Shown here piece by piece: positions 7,925 to 17,668 of a stretch of DNA of 41,442 bases. How positions within the stretch are numbered: the stretch's first letter is position 1; every line of letters starts with the position of its first letter. A program made the translations under genes and the position numbers. The notes beneath the pieces are model-generated. The model had not been told where the DNA came from. It worked only from the letters and a program-made list of their open reading frames with translations, and ran no database searches. This DNA comes from WRKB01 sp031551145 (GTDB taxonomy: Bacteria > Desulfobacterota > Desulfovibrionia > Desulfovibrionales > Desulfovibrionaceae), in the NCBI GenBank assembly GCA_031551145.1, contig JAVBNZ010000044.1:1-41442 (forward strand). Direction: 5' to 3'.

Positions 7925-8691
7925 GCGCCCCTGCCGAAAAATGCACCCTCATGCTGCTGCATGACGACGGCCGCAGCATAAGCCGCAGGGCGACGTTGCG
8001 CTCCGTGCGCCTGCTCTGCGCCGCAATCGCGCTCCTGCCTCCGCTGCTCGGTGCGGCCTGCTGGTTCGCCTGGAAGCTGCATAAGGAGAACGACGCGCTT
8101 GAGGCCGTCGGCCTCCAACTGGAACAGGAAAATTCCCGCCTGAGCGCCGAGCTCAATCGTCTGTCCAACCTGGAACAGCTGCTCGAAATGCCCGACAACG
8201 CCGAACAGCTTGCCCTGCGCACGCAGCAGGCCCGGAACAGGGCGGCCGAACAGCCTCAGCCCGTTGCGCCGCCCTCCGAAACACCCGCCGCGCAGGAACA
8301 GAAAGACGCGTCCAAGCCTGAGCCGGGCTCTTCGGACGGCCCCCCCCTCTCTTCGCCCAGCGTGGACATGAAGGTTATCGGCGTGGAAAACGTCCACGCC
8401 CGCCTCCTGCCCGGAGACAAGGTGCGCATCGCTCTCGATCTGCACAACAACCAGCAGAAAAGCCAGTTGACGGGCCATGTGGCCTGCATAGGCAAAACCG
8501 CGCAAGGTGACATATATCCACTTGAAATTTCTAAAGAAATATCTTCATTCCGCATCAACCGCTTCAAGCGCGCGGTCTTCGCTCCCCGCCTGCCGGCCTC
8601 CGCGCGCGCTTCCACGTCAACGGTCATTGTGGAAATCCACATTGAGGATCGGGGCGTGGTCTACCGCAACGAGTTTCCCATCGAACGCTGA
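7921..8691 (+). CDS. Membrane-anchored coiled-coil protein, unknown
   Basis: A 256-residue protein translationally coupled to the L,D-transpeptidase. It has a cytoplasmic N-terminus of about 28 residues, one membrane helix (about 29-51), a coiled coil (about 53-90, LEQENSRLSAELNRL), a Pro/Glu-rich linker, and a C-terminal beta-rich domain (about 145-256) starting VDMKVIGVENVHARLLPGD. The topology, inner-membrane anchor plus periplasmic coiled coil and beta domain, matches proteins that position cell-wall enzymes. No family is recognised with confidence. The overlap makes partnership with the transpeptidase the best guess. A short A+T-richer stretch at about 8508-8550 breaks the usual codon use. 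Confidence 0.7.
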   Translation: MSAPAEKCTLMLLHDDGRSISRRATLRSVRLLCAAIALLPPLLGAACWFAWKLHKENDALEAVGLQLEQENSRLSAELNRLSNLEQLLEMPDNAEQLALRTQQARNRAAEQPQPVAPPSETPAAQEQKDASKPEPGSSDGPPLSSPSVDMKVIGVENVHARLLPGDKVRIALDLHNNQQKSQLTGHVACIGKTAQGDIYPLEISKEISSFRINRFKRAVFAPRLPASARASTSTVIVEIHIEDRGVVYRNEFPIER

Positions 8692-8716
8692 ACCGCCCGC
8701 CCGCTGAAGATTCTCC

Positions 8717-9928
8717 ATGAACGCACAGGATGAGGAAAAGCCGATCGTCAACGGCAATTTTGTTGCCGTTTCCCTGATCAATCTGCTTGTCATGGCGGCG
8801 TTTTATCTGCTTTTCGCCGCCAGCGGCCCCTATGTTGTGGCCCGCTTCAACGCCGCGCCGAGTACCGGCGGACTGGCCGCCGGAGTGATGATGCTCGGCT
8901 GCCTGGCCGGGCGTTTCGTCACCGGGCGCTTTGTCGACTCCATCGGATTCACGCGGGTGCTCTGGGCGGGTCTTGCCGTGTATGCGGCAACCGCGGCGCT
9001 CTACCTCATCGCGGACAATCTGCCCTTCTTTCTCTGCGTGCGTTTTGCCGGCGGCATCAGCGTGGGCTGCATAGGCACGGCCACGGGCGCCGTTGTGGCC
9101 CTGCTCGCGCCGCCGGGCAGACTGGGCACGGCCATCAGCCGCTTCAGCCTGAGCACCATCATCGCCCTGGCGCTCGGCCCCTTTCTCGCCATTGTGCTGA
9201 TGACCCATGCGAATTTCACGGTCATTTTCCTTGTCTGCCTCATCTTCGGCGCCCTGGCCGCGGCGGCCCTGGCGGTGACGCGCCTGCCCGACGCTCCGGC
9301 GGCGCAGGACGGGGAAGAGGAGGACGCCCCCGCTTCGAAAGGACTTGCGGCCTATGTGGACGCCAAAGCGGCGCCCCTCAGCCTCATCGCGCTCTTTGCC
9401 GGGCTGTGTTATGCGAACGTGCAGGCCTTTCTGCCCTTCCACGCCGGAGAACTCGGCCTGATGGACGCGGCAGGCGCGTTCTTTCCGCTTTATGCCGCGG
9501 TGGTCTTCTGTTCCCGCCCTTTGACGGGAAAGCTTTTCGACAGCCGGGGCGAGCACGGCATCATTTATCCTGCGCTGCTGCTCCTGGCGGGGGGGCTTTT
9601 TGTGCTCGCCGGCGCGGGCTCGTCCGCGGAAATTCTGCTTTCCGCCGTGCTGATCGGCGCGGGTTTCGGCAATTTTCAATCCACCAGCCAGGCGGCGGTC
9701 ATCAAACTGGTGCCGCGCAGGCGTTTCGCCCAGGCGACTTCGACCTTCTACATCCTGCTCGATCTGGGCGTGGGACTCGGGCCGTATCTGCTCGGTTTCG
9801 CCGTGCCGGTCTACGGCTACAACGGGCTTTTTTTGATCACGGCGGGCGTCGCGTTCTGCGCCCTGCCGCTCTACCGTCTGCTTCACGGCCGCAAAAACCC
9901 GGGCCGGGGCGAGGCCGGGGGAATGTGA
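8717..9928 (+). CDS. Major facilitator superfamily transporter
   Basis: A 403-residue integral membrane protein with about 12 hydrophobic helices in two halves and a charged cytoplasmic loop near 200-215. The first half has the MFS loop 2-3 signature in the form GRFVTGRFVDSIGFTRVLWAG, and the second half repeats it as SRPLTGKLFDSRGEHG. This class exports small molecules or drugs by proton exchange; the substrate cannot be read from the sequence. It begins 25 bases after the preceding membrane protein, on the same strand. Confidence 0.85.
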   Translation: MNAQDEEKPIVNGNFVAVSLINLLVMAAFYLLFAASGPYVVARFNAAPSTGGLAAGVMMLGCLAGRFVTGRFVDSIGFTRVLWAGLAVYAATAALYLIADNLPFFLCVRFAGGISVGCIGTATGAVVALLAPPGRLGTAISRFSLSTIIALALGPFLAIVLMTHANFTVIFLVCLIFGALAAAALAVTRLPDAPAAQDGEEEDAPASKGLAAYVDAKAAPLSLIALFAGLCYANVQAFLPFHAGELGLMDAAGAFFPLYAAVVFCSRPLTGKLFDSRGEHGIIYPALLLLAGGLFVLAGAGSSAEILLSAVLIGAGFGNFQSTSQAAVIKLVPRRRFAQATSTFYILLDLGVGLGPYLLGFAVPVYGYNGLFLITAGVAFCALPLYRLLHGRKNPGRGEAGGM

Positions 9929-10003
9929 CATGTTTCGGCGCCACAGACCTGCCGAAAAGCGATCGACAATTTGTCGGCGCCGATTTGCGATCAAGAAGCC
10001 TGG

Positions 10004-10023
10004 ATTCCCGCCTGCGCGGGAAT
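10004..10023. repeat. dRS3-like palindrome
   Basis: A 20-base element ATTCCCGC-CTGC-GCGGGAAT with a perfect 8-base stem, flanked by GG and GACG. It matches the ATTCCC-N8-GGGAAT pattern of the dRS3 repeats described in Neisseria and seen in other bacteria. It lies in the gap between the convergent MFS and secG genes. Confidence 0.65.
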
Positions 10024-10055
10024 GACGAATCTTATATTGCCCTAAAAATACCCGA

Positions 10056-10093
10056 CAAAAAAGCGCCCGTCCTCGCGGTGAGGAGCGGGCGCT
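10056..10093 (-). terminator. Terminator of the tpiA-secG transcript
   Basis: Read on the minus strand, AGCGCCCGCTCCTC pairs with GAGGACGGGCGCT (10062-10093; 5-base loop), and the stem is followed by a run of six T (10062-10057). It lies 22 bases after the secG stop. Confidence 0.9.
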
Positions 10094-10115
10094 CTGCATA
10101 TCCGGCAAAAAACGC

Positions 10116-10484
10116 TTATTTCGCCTTGCCGGTCTGATCCAGGGGATCCACGGCCGGAGCCGCCGGCTTGGCGGGAGCCGCGGGCGCGCCCGGCGCCGCC
10201 GGGGCGGGCGGTGCGCTGTCTTCCAGCTTCACGTCAAGGATGGTGGACTTGTCCGAGGCCGGATTGCTCGTCATGATGTTGTAGCTCAGCGAGGTCAGGA
10301 TAAAGAGCGCCGCCATGAAGGCCGTGAGCTTGGAAAGCATGCCCCCGGCGCCGCTGCTGCCGAATACGGAACCGCTGCCGCCGCCGAAAATCACCCCCAT
10401 GCCTTCCTTGCCCGACTGGAGCAGAACCAGAATGACCAGGGAAACACAGACGATGACATGCAGTGTTAAAATAAGGGATTGCAC
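10116..10484 (-). CDS. secG: Preprotein translocase subunit SecG
   Basis: A 122-residue inner-membrane protein, an accessory subunit of the SecYEG channel that assists SecA-driven export. Two membrane helices are visible (about 3-24 and 50-70), with the family hallmark LLQSGKEGMG and a Gly-rich FGGGSGSVFGSSGAGG segment between them. The C-terminal third is an Ala/Pro-rich periplasmic or cytoplasmic tail longer than in E. coli, a common variant. It follows tpiA by 17 bases and ends the transcript at the terminator 10056-10093. Confidence 0.95.
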   Translation of the reverse strand: MQSLILTLHVIVCVSLVILVLLQSGKEGMGVIFGGGSGSVFGSSGAGGMLSKLTAFMAALFILTSLSYNIMTSNPASDKSTILDVKLEDSAPPAPAAPGAPAAPAKPAAPAVDPLDQTGKAK

Positions 10485-10501
10485 TTTTCCTCCATCCGCC
10501 T

Positions 10502-11251
10502 TCAGGCCGCGACTATGCGGGAAAAACTCTGCACCTGTAAAGAAGCGCCTCCTACCAGGACTCCCTCCACATTGTCAAGCCCCATGATTTCCGCCGCGTT
10601 CTCGGGCTTGACGCTGCCGCCGTAGAGTATGCGCACATCCCCGCTCATGCCGTGCCCGGAAAGGAGGCTGCGCACCAGCGCGTGGGCTTCCAGAATTTCC
10701 TTGGGGCCCGCCACCTTGCCCGTGCCTATGGCCCAGACCGGCTCGTAGGCCACGGCCAGGCAGGAGGGGGGGCAGGAGGGAGGAATGTCGGCCAGACCGG
10801 CCGCAAGCTGGCGTTCCAGCACGGCCTTCAATTCTCCGGCTTCGCGCTGGGCAAGGGTTTCACCTATGCAAAGCACCACGTTCAGGCCCTTGGCCAGGGC
10901 AAAGGCGCTTTTTTTGCCCACCAGTTCGTCGGATTCGCCGAAGACGCTGCGCCGCTCGGAATGCCCGGTCAGCACCCAGCGCGCGCCCGCTTCCGTGAGC
11001 ATGGCGGGGGCGATTTCGCCCGTAAACGCGCCTTCGTCCGCGCAATGGAAATTCTGCGCGCCCACGGAAAAGCCGGGCCTGCCGGCGAAACCGGCGGACA
11101 AGGCGGCCAGGGCCGTGAAGGGGGGGCAGATCAACACCTCGCGCCCGGCCGGCGGCGCGGGCATGAGCGCGACAAATTCCTGCGCGAAGGCGGCCGCCTG
11201 GGCGGCGTTTTTATACATCTTCCAGTTGGCGGCCATGAGTTTGGGCAGCAT
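10502..11251 (-). CDS. tpiA: Triosephosphate isomerase
   Basis: A 249-residue TIM-barrel enzyme interconverting dihydroxyacetone phosphate and glyceraldehyde-3-phosphate. Catalytic signatures: LMAANWKMYKN at the N-terminus (substrate-binding Asn and Lys), LTGHSERR (electrophilic His), AYEPVWAIGTG (catalytic Glu and flexible loop), and YGGSVKPEN near the phosphate site. Start at 11251 (MLPKLMAANWK) is supported by GGAGG a few bases upstream. The arrangement tpiA then secG is a common bacterial pairing. Above it, a 93-base gap separates the gene from the secreted protein at 11345. Confidence 0.97.
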   Translation of the reverse strand: MLPKLMAANWKMYKNAAQAAAFAQEFVALMPAPPAGREVLICPPFTALAALSAGFAGRPGFSVGAQNFHCADEGAFTGEIAPAMLTEAGARWVLTGHSERRSVFGESDELVGKKSAFALAKGLNVVLCIGETLAQREAGELKAVLERQLAAGLADIPPSCPPSCLAVAYEPVWAIGTGKVAGPKEILEAHALVRSLLSGHGMSGDVRILYGGSVKPENAAEIMGLDNVEGVLVGGASLQVQSFSRIVAA

Positions 11252-11344
11252 AGATCCTCCCAGAGCATATTCCATTTCCGCAAAGTCGGCGGAGAGTTTT
11301 TCATACGCGCTTTTCGCGCAAAACAAAACTGCTTCTTTTCGCTC

Positions 11345-11844
11345 TTATCTTCCCCACCATTCGCGGCGCGGCTTGAACTGCTCCAATTCCCTGAACGTGA
11401 GATCTATCACGGGCTCTTCCAGTTCCCGCCCGTCAATGCGGCAGGAGGAAAAATGGATGCGCAGGCCTTCGGCCGTCAGTTCAAAGTACCGGTAATTGTC
11501 GTCTGTCGGGGCGGTGCAGCGGGTGACGGCCTCCAGCATGCGCACGGCCGGCGCATCCCCGCCGCGCCGCGACAGTTCCGCGATGTCCCGCCCGTCCGGC
11601 AGGGGACAGCCGGGCACGATAAGGCGCGAACGCAGGAACCATACGCTTTCCGTATGCTCGGAAATCAGCTGTTGCGCCATCTGCCCCAGCACCTTGGGCG
11701 CGCAGAGCATGGACAGGCGCTGCAACGCCCGGCCCTGATCCTGAAAAAGTTCCTCGATGCGCGCAGGATGCGCGGCCTGCCCGGCATGAACGCCGACGGC
11801 GAAGATCACGCACGCGAGCGCGACGACCACGATAACCGCCGGTT

Positions 11845-11848
<4 letters not shown>
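11345..11848 (-). CDS. Small secreted protein, unknown
   Basis: A 167-residue protein with a signal peptide (MKPAVIVVVALACVIFAVGVHAG). Two regions can be told apart: a helical part with two cysteines, and a C-terminal beta region ending IHFSSCRIDGRELEEPVIDLTF. The latter faintly recalls the end of DUF3298-type domains, which is a weak guess. Its ATG overlaps the relA/spoT stop by 4 bases (ATGA), so translation is coupled, although a secreted product beside an alarmone enzyme has no obvious logic. The four cysteines could form periplasmic disulfides. Confidence 0.65.
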
Positions 11849-14007
<2,159 letters not shown>

Positions 14008-14027
14008 GAAATTTTTGCCTTGCGTGG

Positions 14028-14606
14028 CTATTCCGCCGCTTTCTGAACAGACAGGCGCACAGCGCGGATGAAATGTCTGAAACTCACAGAACGCCCACAC
14101 TCCGGATCGACATATTTCCCCATTTGCCGGGAGCCGTTGATTTTTGAATATGCCTTCTTGCGGGACATGAGCAGATCGTTGAGAATATTGTCAGGCGTAG
14201 TCAGGCGCTCCGGCTCTCGAAATTTCGCTTTATTTTGCAATCCGGCCAGGCCGTCAACGCCGAAAGCTTGTTCAACCGCGGATAACTGGGCGAGGTACCA
14301 GCTTTCCAACTCCTTGCAGGCAATGCGGATAATGAGTTTATCCAGCCAATCCGCGCACAGGGCCGACAGCTTGGCCTTCAGGATTTTGCAGTCCGCATAG
14401 TCCTGATCGTGAAGAAGCAGAAAACGCGCATCAGACTCAAAGGAACATGCCCGCATGTCTTTGGCCGCATTCTCGCGCAAATCGCTTTTTCCCTCATATA
14501 CCTTGTACAAAAAGCGGATGCCGCCTTGCGGGAACAGGCGAGGCAGCAGCTCCTGCAAAAATGCCTTTGCCGAAGCTTCTTCCAGAAAGAAAATAAGCTT
14601 AGGCAT
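14028..14606 (-). CDS. DUF4276 family protein, Toprim-like, ATPase partner
   Basis: A 192-residue protein matching the DUF4276 pattern: FFLEE (Glu9-Glu10), LLLHDQDYADC (Asp67 and Asp69), and KELESWYLAQL. An early acidic residue plus a DxD on a following strand is the arrangement of Toprim metal-dependent nucleases such as the OLD and RNase M5 families. Start at 14606 (MPKLIFFLEE) overlaps the end of the AAA ATPase gene by 8 bases, so the two are translated as a unit. Pairs of an SMC/ABC-like AAA ATPase with a Toprim-like partner are typical of phage-defence operons, where the ATPase senses and the partner cuts nucleic acid. The function here is inferred from that pattern. Confidence 0.75.
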   Translation of the reverse strand: MPKLIFFLEEASAKAFLQELLPRLFPQGGIRFLYKVYEGKSDLRENAAKDMRACSFESDARFLLLHDQDYADCKILKAKLSALCADWLDKLIIRIACKELESWYLAQLSAVEQAFGVDGLAGLQNKAKFREPERLTTPDNILNDLLMSRKKAYSKINGSRQMGKYVDPECGRSVSFRHFIRAVRLSVQKAAE

Positions 14607-15792
14607 CAGGATCCGCCCCATCGAAATATCCCATGCGCCACAGCCGGCCCAATTTGTCCCCTTCTTTCATCATGGCCGTCACCCGCTCGTCGTCCTGAGC
14701 GCGCCGCACAGCGCTGTAACCATCCTTTTTGCTCAGCCAGAAAACTTCTTCCGGCCGTGCAGCATTCAAAAAATCATACGAATGTGTCGAAACAAACACC
14801 TGCTGTCCCCTGGCCGAATATTCACGAAATTCCTCGGCAAGTTCCGGCAAAAGCGACGGATACAGTTGGTTCTCAGGCTCTTCTACGCAGAGCAACGGGT
14901 GGGGGTTCGGATCGCTGAGCATCACCAGATAGGCAAACAGTTTTATCGTGCCGTCGGACACATGGCGTGCGAGAAAAGGTTCCCTGAACGCGCCGTCGCC
15001 GAAACGCAGCAACACTTTACCGTCTTCGGTCGTTTTGGGTTCCACGGACGTGACGCCCGGAACCCGCGCGCGCAGGCGCTCAAGCACAGTCTGAAACACT
15101 TCGGGATGATTGTTATGCAGATAGTCCGCTACCAGCGGTAAATTGTCACCTGTGGGCGAGAGGTGCTCAGCCAGACCGACTTCCGATTCCGGACGAGCCT
15201 CGGCAATATGAAAATCCGAAACGTGCCAGCGTTCGATCAGGTTGCCGAAAGCCTGCACAACAGGAAAATCGGCGAATTGGGCCAAACCTTTAATGGCAAG
15301 GATGTCGGGGGATTTCAGTTTTTGAGGCCGGCGCGTCAACTCTTCCGGGCTTTTTACTTCCTTGAGTTCATCCGTCACTGCATAGCCCTCGCCCCGCGAA
15401 AAATCGAGAAAATGCCAGGGCGCGCCGTAACGCGTCCGGCGATAGCGCAGTACTTCCCGCTCGACAAAGGGCTTGCCGTTTTCTTCGTTAATCTGAATCC
15501 AATACGTTGCCAGAAAGCTCTTTTCGCCGCCCTGCCGGAACTGAATGGAAATTTCAATCGGGCCCTTCGCGCCGCGCGAGCGCACTTCATGAAAGCCCTT
15601 CACCCCTCCCATACTGCGCAACGCCACAGTTACGTTGTCTTTCATGGCTTTTTGCAGAAAACCGAAAAGCTGGAACAGCGTGGATTTTCCCGAACCATTA
15701 GCACCCACGAGGATGCATAACCTGGGGATGTCCTTCATTTCCATGTTTTTAAAAACGCGAAAATTTTTCAATCGTATTGACTCTATCTTCAC
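14599..15792 (-). CDS. AAA ATPase of the AAA_15/AAA_21 (OLD/RecF-like) class
   Basis: A 397-residue ABC/SMC-type ATPase. It opens MKIESIRLKNFRVFKNMEM, as in RecF/OLD-like proteins, with Walker A GANGSGKST at 30-38, an ABC-type region around the DGTIKLFAYL block, Walker B LLCVEEPENQLYPSLL near 315, and the H-loop VSTHSYDF near 345. A poorly conserved central insertion lies between the two halves. The end overlaps the DUF4276 gene by 8 bases. Coding composition is less G+C-rich than tpiA or relA, consistent with acquisition. It lacks the C-terminal Toprim of single-chain OLD proteins; that role would be played in trans by the neighbour. Confidence 0.85.
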   Translation of the reverse strand: MKIESIRLKNFRVFKNMEMKDIPRLCILVGANGSGKSTLFQLFGFLQKAMKDNVTVALRSMGGVKGFHEVRSRGAKGPIEISIQFRQGGEKSFLATYWIQINEENGKPFVEREVLRYRRTRYGAPWHFLDFSRGEGYAVTDELKEVKSPEELTRRPQKLKSPDILAIKGLAQFADFPVVQAFGNLIERWHVSDFHIAEARPESEVGLAEHLSPTGDNLPLVADYLHNNHPEVFQTVLERLRARVPGVTSVEPKTTEDGKVLLRFGDGAFREPFLARHVSDGTIKLFAYLVMLSDPNPHPLLCVEEPENQLYPSLLPELAEEFREYSARGQQVFVSTHSYDFLNAARPEEVFWLSKKDGYSAVRRAQDDERVTAMMKEGDKLGRLWRMGYFDGADPDA

Positions 15793-15837
15793 TGCCTCCT
15801 CCCACGACGTCCAAATTACGGATGAACCCTGCCGAAT

Positions 15838-17514
15838 TTACGGATGATACCGCTGTTCGGCAACAGGCACCCACCATTCGGGCAGGTTGTGCATAATGCC
15901 CGCCGGGGCGGGCTCCACGCCTTTAAAACGCGCCTGCACCATCGGCAGCGCATAGGGCACGAAAAGGAAGCTGTAGGGCTGATCCTCGTGTAAAATTTCC
16001 TGGAAGTGGTAATAGAGCGCCTGCCGCTCTTCCCGATCGGGAATGGAGCGTGCCTTGTTGATAATTTCGTCCACCTGCCTGTTTTTGTAGTAGGTGAAAT
16101 TCAGGCCGCCGGGCCGGGCGTTGTCCGAATGCCAGACCGAATATTCATCCGGCTCCAGGGGGATGGTCCAGCCCAGAACCACGGCGTCGAAGCGCCCTTT
16201 GTTTACGAATTCCTTGATAAAAGAGGCCCATTCCACGGTACGTATGCGCGCCTCTATGCCCACGGCCCTGAGTTGGCTCTGAATAATTGTGGCCGTTTTT
16301 ATGCGTTGATCATTGCCTTGATTTGTAAGTATGGTAAAACTGAACCTGTGCCCGTCCTTTTTCAGAATCCCGTCTCTGTCGGTTGCGCTGAATCCCGCTT
16401 CGGCCAAAAGCCGGCGGGCCAGTTCGACATTATGCGGGTAGGGCTTGAGGGTCGGGTGATAGGGCCATGTGCCGGGCTTGAAGGGGCCGAAAGCCGCGAT
16501 GCCCTGGCCGAGCAGGGCGCCCTTGATGATGCTCTCCCGGTCTATGGCGTGGGAAAGAGCCCTGCGGACCCGCACATCCGCGAAAAAGGGATGTTTGAGA
16601 TTGTAGCCGAGGTAGACGTAGGAAGAAGAAAGATAGCGGTATTTGCGCCATTCCCTGTCCCAGAAGGGGCCGTTTGTCTGACGCAGGTACTGCTGGGGGG
16701 TGAGCCCCATCATGTCCACCTTGCCGGCCTTGGACTCGAGAAACATGGTGGCAAGATCGGGAATGACGCGGTATACGGCTTCGTCAAGATGGGGCCGGCC
16801 TTCGAAATAGGTGGCTGAAGAAGCCAGCGTCATCTGTGACCCGGCCTGCCAGGAAACAAGTCTGAACGGCCCCGCACCCGTGGGCTTGCGGGCAAAGGGA
16901 GTGGCGCGCAGATTCTGCCCTTCCAGAATGTGTTTGGGCAGAATGTCCGAAGTCCAGGAGGCAAGGGCTCTGGCATAAAATTTCGCATAACGGACTTCGA
17001 AGCTGTAGCGCCCGGTTTTGGTAAAACTTTGGACGGCCAGAAAATCCTCGGCATAAGGCGAGGCAGTGGCCGGATCGATGACGATTTTGTAGGTGAACTC
17101 CACATCATCCGCGGTCAGTTCCGTCCCGTCCTCCCAGAGGATGCCGGAGCGCAGCGTGAAGCGCAGCAGCCTGCCCTCTTCCAGCACTTCGTAGGAGGAA
17201 GCGGCAAAGGGCTCCAGTTCGAGATTTTTGTTGTAGCGCAACGGAGAGATGAAAATTTGGGCGCTGACTTCGCGCGAGGCGCTGTCGGTGGCCAGGTAGC
17301 TGATGAGGTTGGAAGCCTCGCCTATGGTGCCGAAAATGATGCGGTCGCCCCGCGCGGGCGCCGCAGCCGGGCCGGCGCCCGGAGAAGGGGAAAATTCGGC
17401 GGCCCGCGCCGGAAGCGCGCAGGCGAAACAGAAAAGCAACAACAGAAACGCCGTCAGCGGACGAAAGCCGGACATTTCGGAAAAAACCGGGAAGACGACA
17501 GGGTGCGTGTGCAT
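15838..17514 (-). CDS. Peptide/nickel-type ABC solute-binding protein
   Basis: A 558-residue SBP_bac_5 family protein (DppA/OppA/NikA fold) that would bind an oligopeptide or similar ligand in the periplasm. Features: a signal peptide (MSGFRPLTAFLLLLFCFACALPARA), the LRSGILWEDGTELTADDVEFTY block, RVRRALSHAIDRE, and the C-terminal pattern typical of the family. Two starts are possible, 17514 and the ATG at 17475 that begins the signal peptide directly; neither has a good ribosome binding site, and 17475 may be the true one. No permease or ATPase gene of a Dpp/Opp transporter is adjacent, so it is either an orphan or works with a system elsewhere. Confidence 0.85.
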   Translation of the reverse strand: MHTHPVVFPVFSEMSGFRPLTAFLLLLFCFACALPARAAEFSPSPGAGPAAAPARGDRIIFGTIGEASNLISYLATDSASREVSAQIFISPLRYNKNLELEPFAASSYEVLEEGRLLRFTLRSGILWEDGTELTADDVEFTYKIVIDPATASPYAEDFLAVQSFTKTGRYSFEVRYAKFYARALASWTSDILPKHILEGQNLRATPFARKPTGAGPFRLVSWQAGSQMTLASSATYFEGRPHLDEAVYRVIPDLATMFLESKAGKVDMMGLTPQQYLRQTNGPFWDREWRKYRYLSSSYVYLGYNLKHPFFADVRVRRALSHAIDRESIIKGALLGQGIAAFGPFKPGTWPYHPTLKPYPHNVELARRLLAEAGFSATDRDGILKKDGHRFSFTILTNQGNDQRIKTATIIQSQLRAVGIEARIRTVEWASFIKEFVNKGRFDAVVLGWTIPLEPDEYSVWHSDNARPGGLNFTYYKNRQVDEIINKARSIPDREERQALYYHFQEILHEDQPYSFLFVPYALPMVQARFKGVEPAPAGIMHNLPEWWVPVAEQRYHP

Positions 17515-17542
17515 TGAGGTATCGTAACAGATTTCTTCTGTC

Positions 17543-17571
17543 TTGAAAATCTCGTGCGGCTGCGCTATACT
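17543..17571 (+). promoter_or_regulatory. Sigma-70 promoter ahead of the SNF2 gene
   Basis: TTGAAA (17543-17548), a 17-base spacer, then TATACT (17566-17571), close to consensus, in the divergent gap between the solute-binding protein and the helicase. A transcript from here would have about 90 bases of leader, including the hairpin at 17597-17619. Confidence 0.7.
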
Positions 17572-17596
17572 TATCGGGAAATACTAAATATAGCAT

Positions 17597-17619
17597 GGGG
17601 CTTGGACGGATGAAGCCCC
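17597..17619 (+). other. Leader hairpin of the SNF2 transcript
   Basis: GGGGCTT (17597-17603), a 9-base loop, and AAGCCCC (17613-17619) form a strong hairpin in the 5' leader, 50 bases before the start codon. No T run follows, so it is not a terminator. It may stabilise the message or bind a regulator. Confidence 0.4.
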
Positions 17620-17668
17620 GCCGGACAAGCGCATCGGCGCGCACGGCGGAGCGGGGGAGCTTTTTTTC

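Noticed and set aside
14028..15792. Naming the ATPase/DUF4276 pair as PARIS
   Set aside because: PARIS pairs an ATPase with a DUF4435 partner. The second protein here fits DUF4276 instead, so only a general resemblance is claimed.
15838..17514. A complete Opp/Dpp transporter locus
   Set aside because: Only the binding protein is present; neither permease nor ATPase genes of that type are adjacent.
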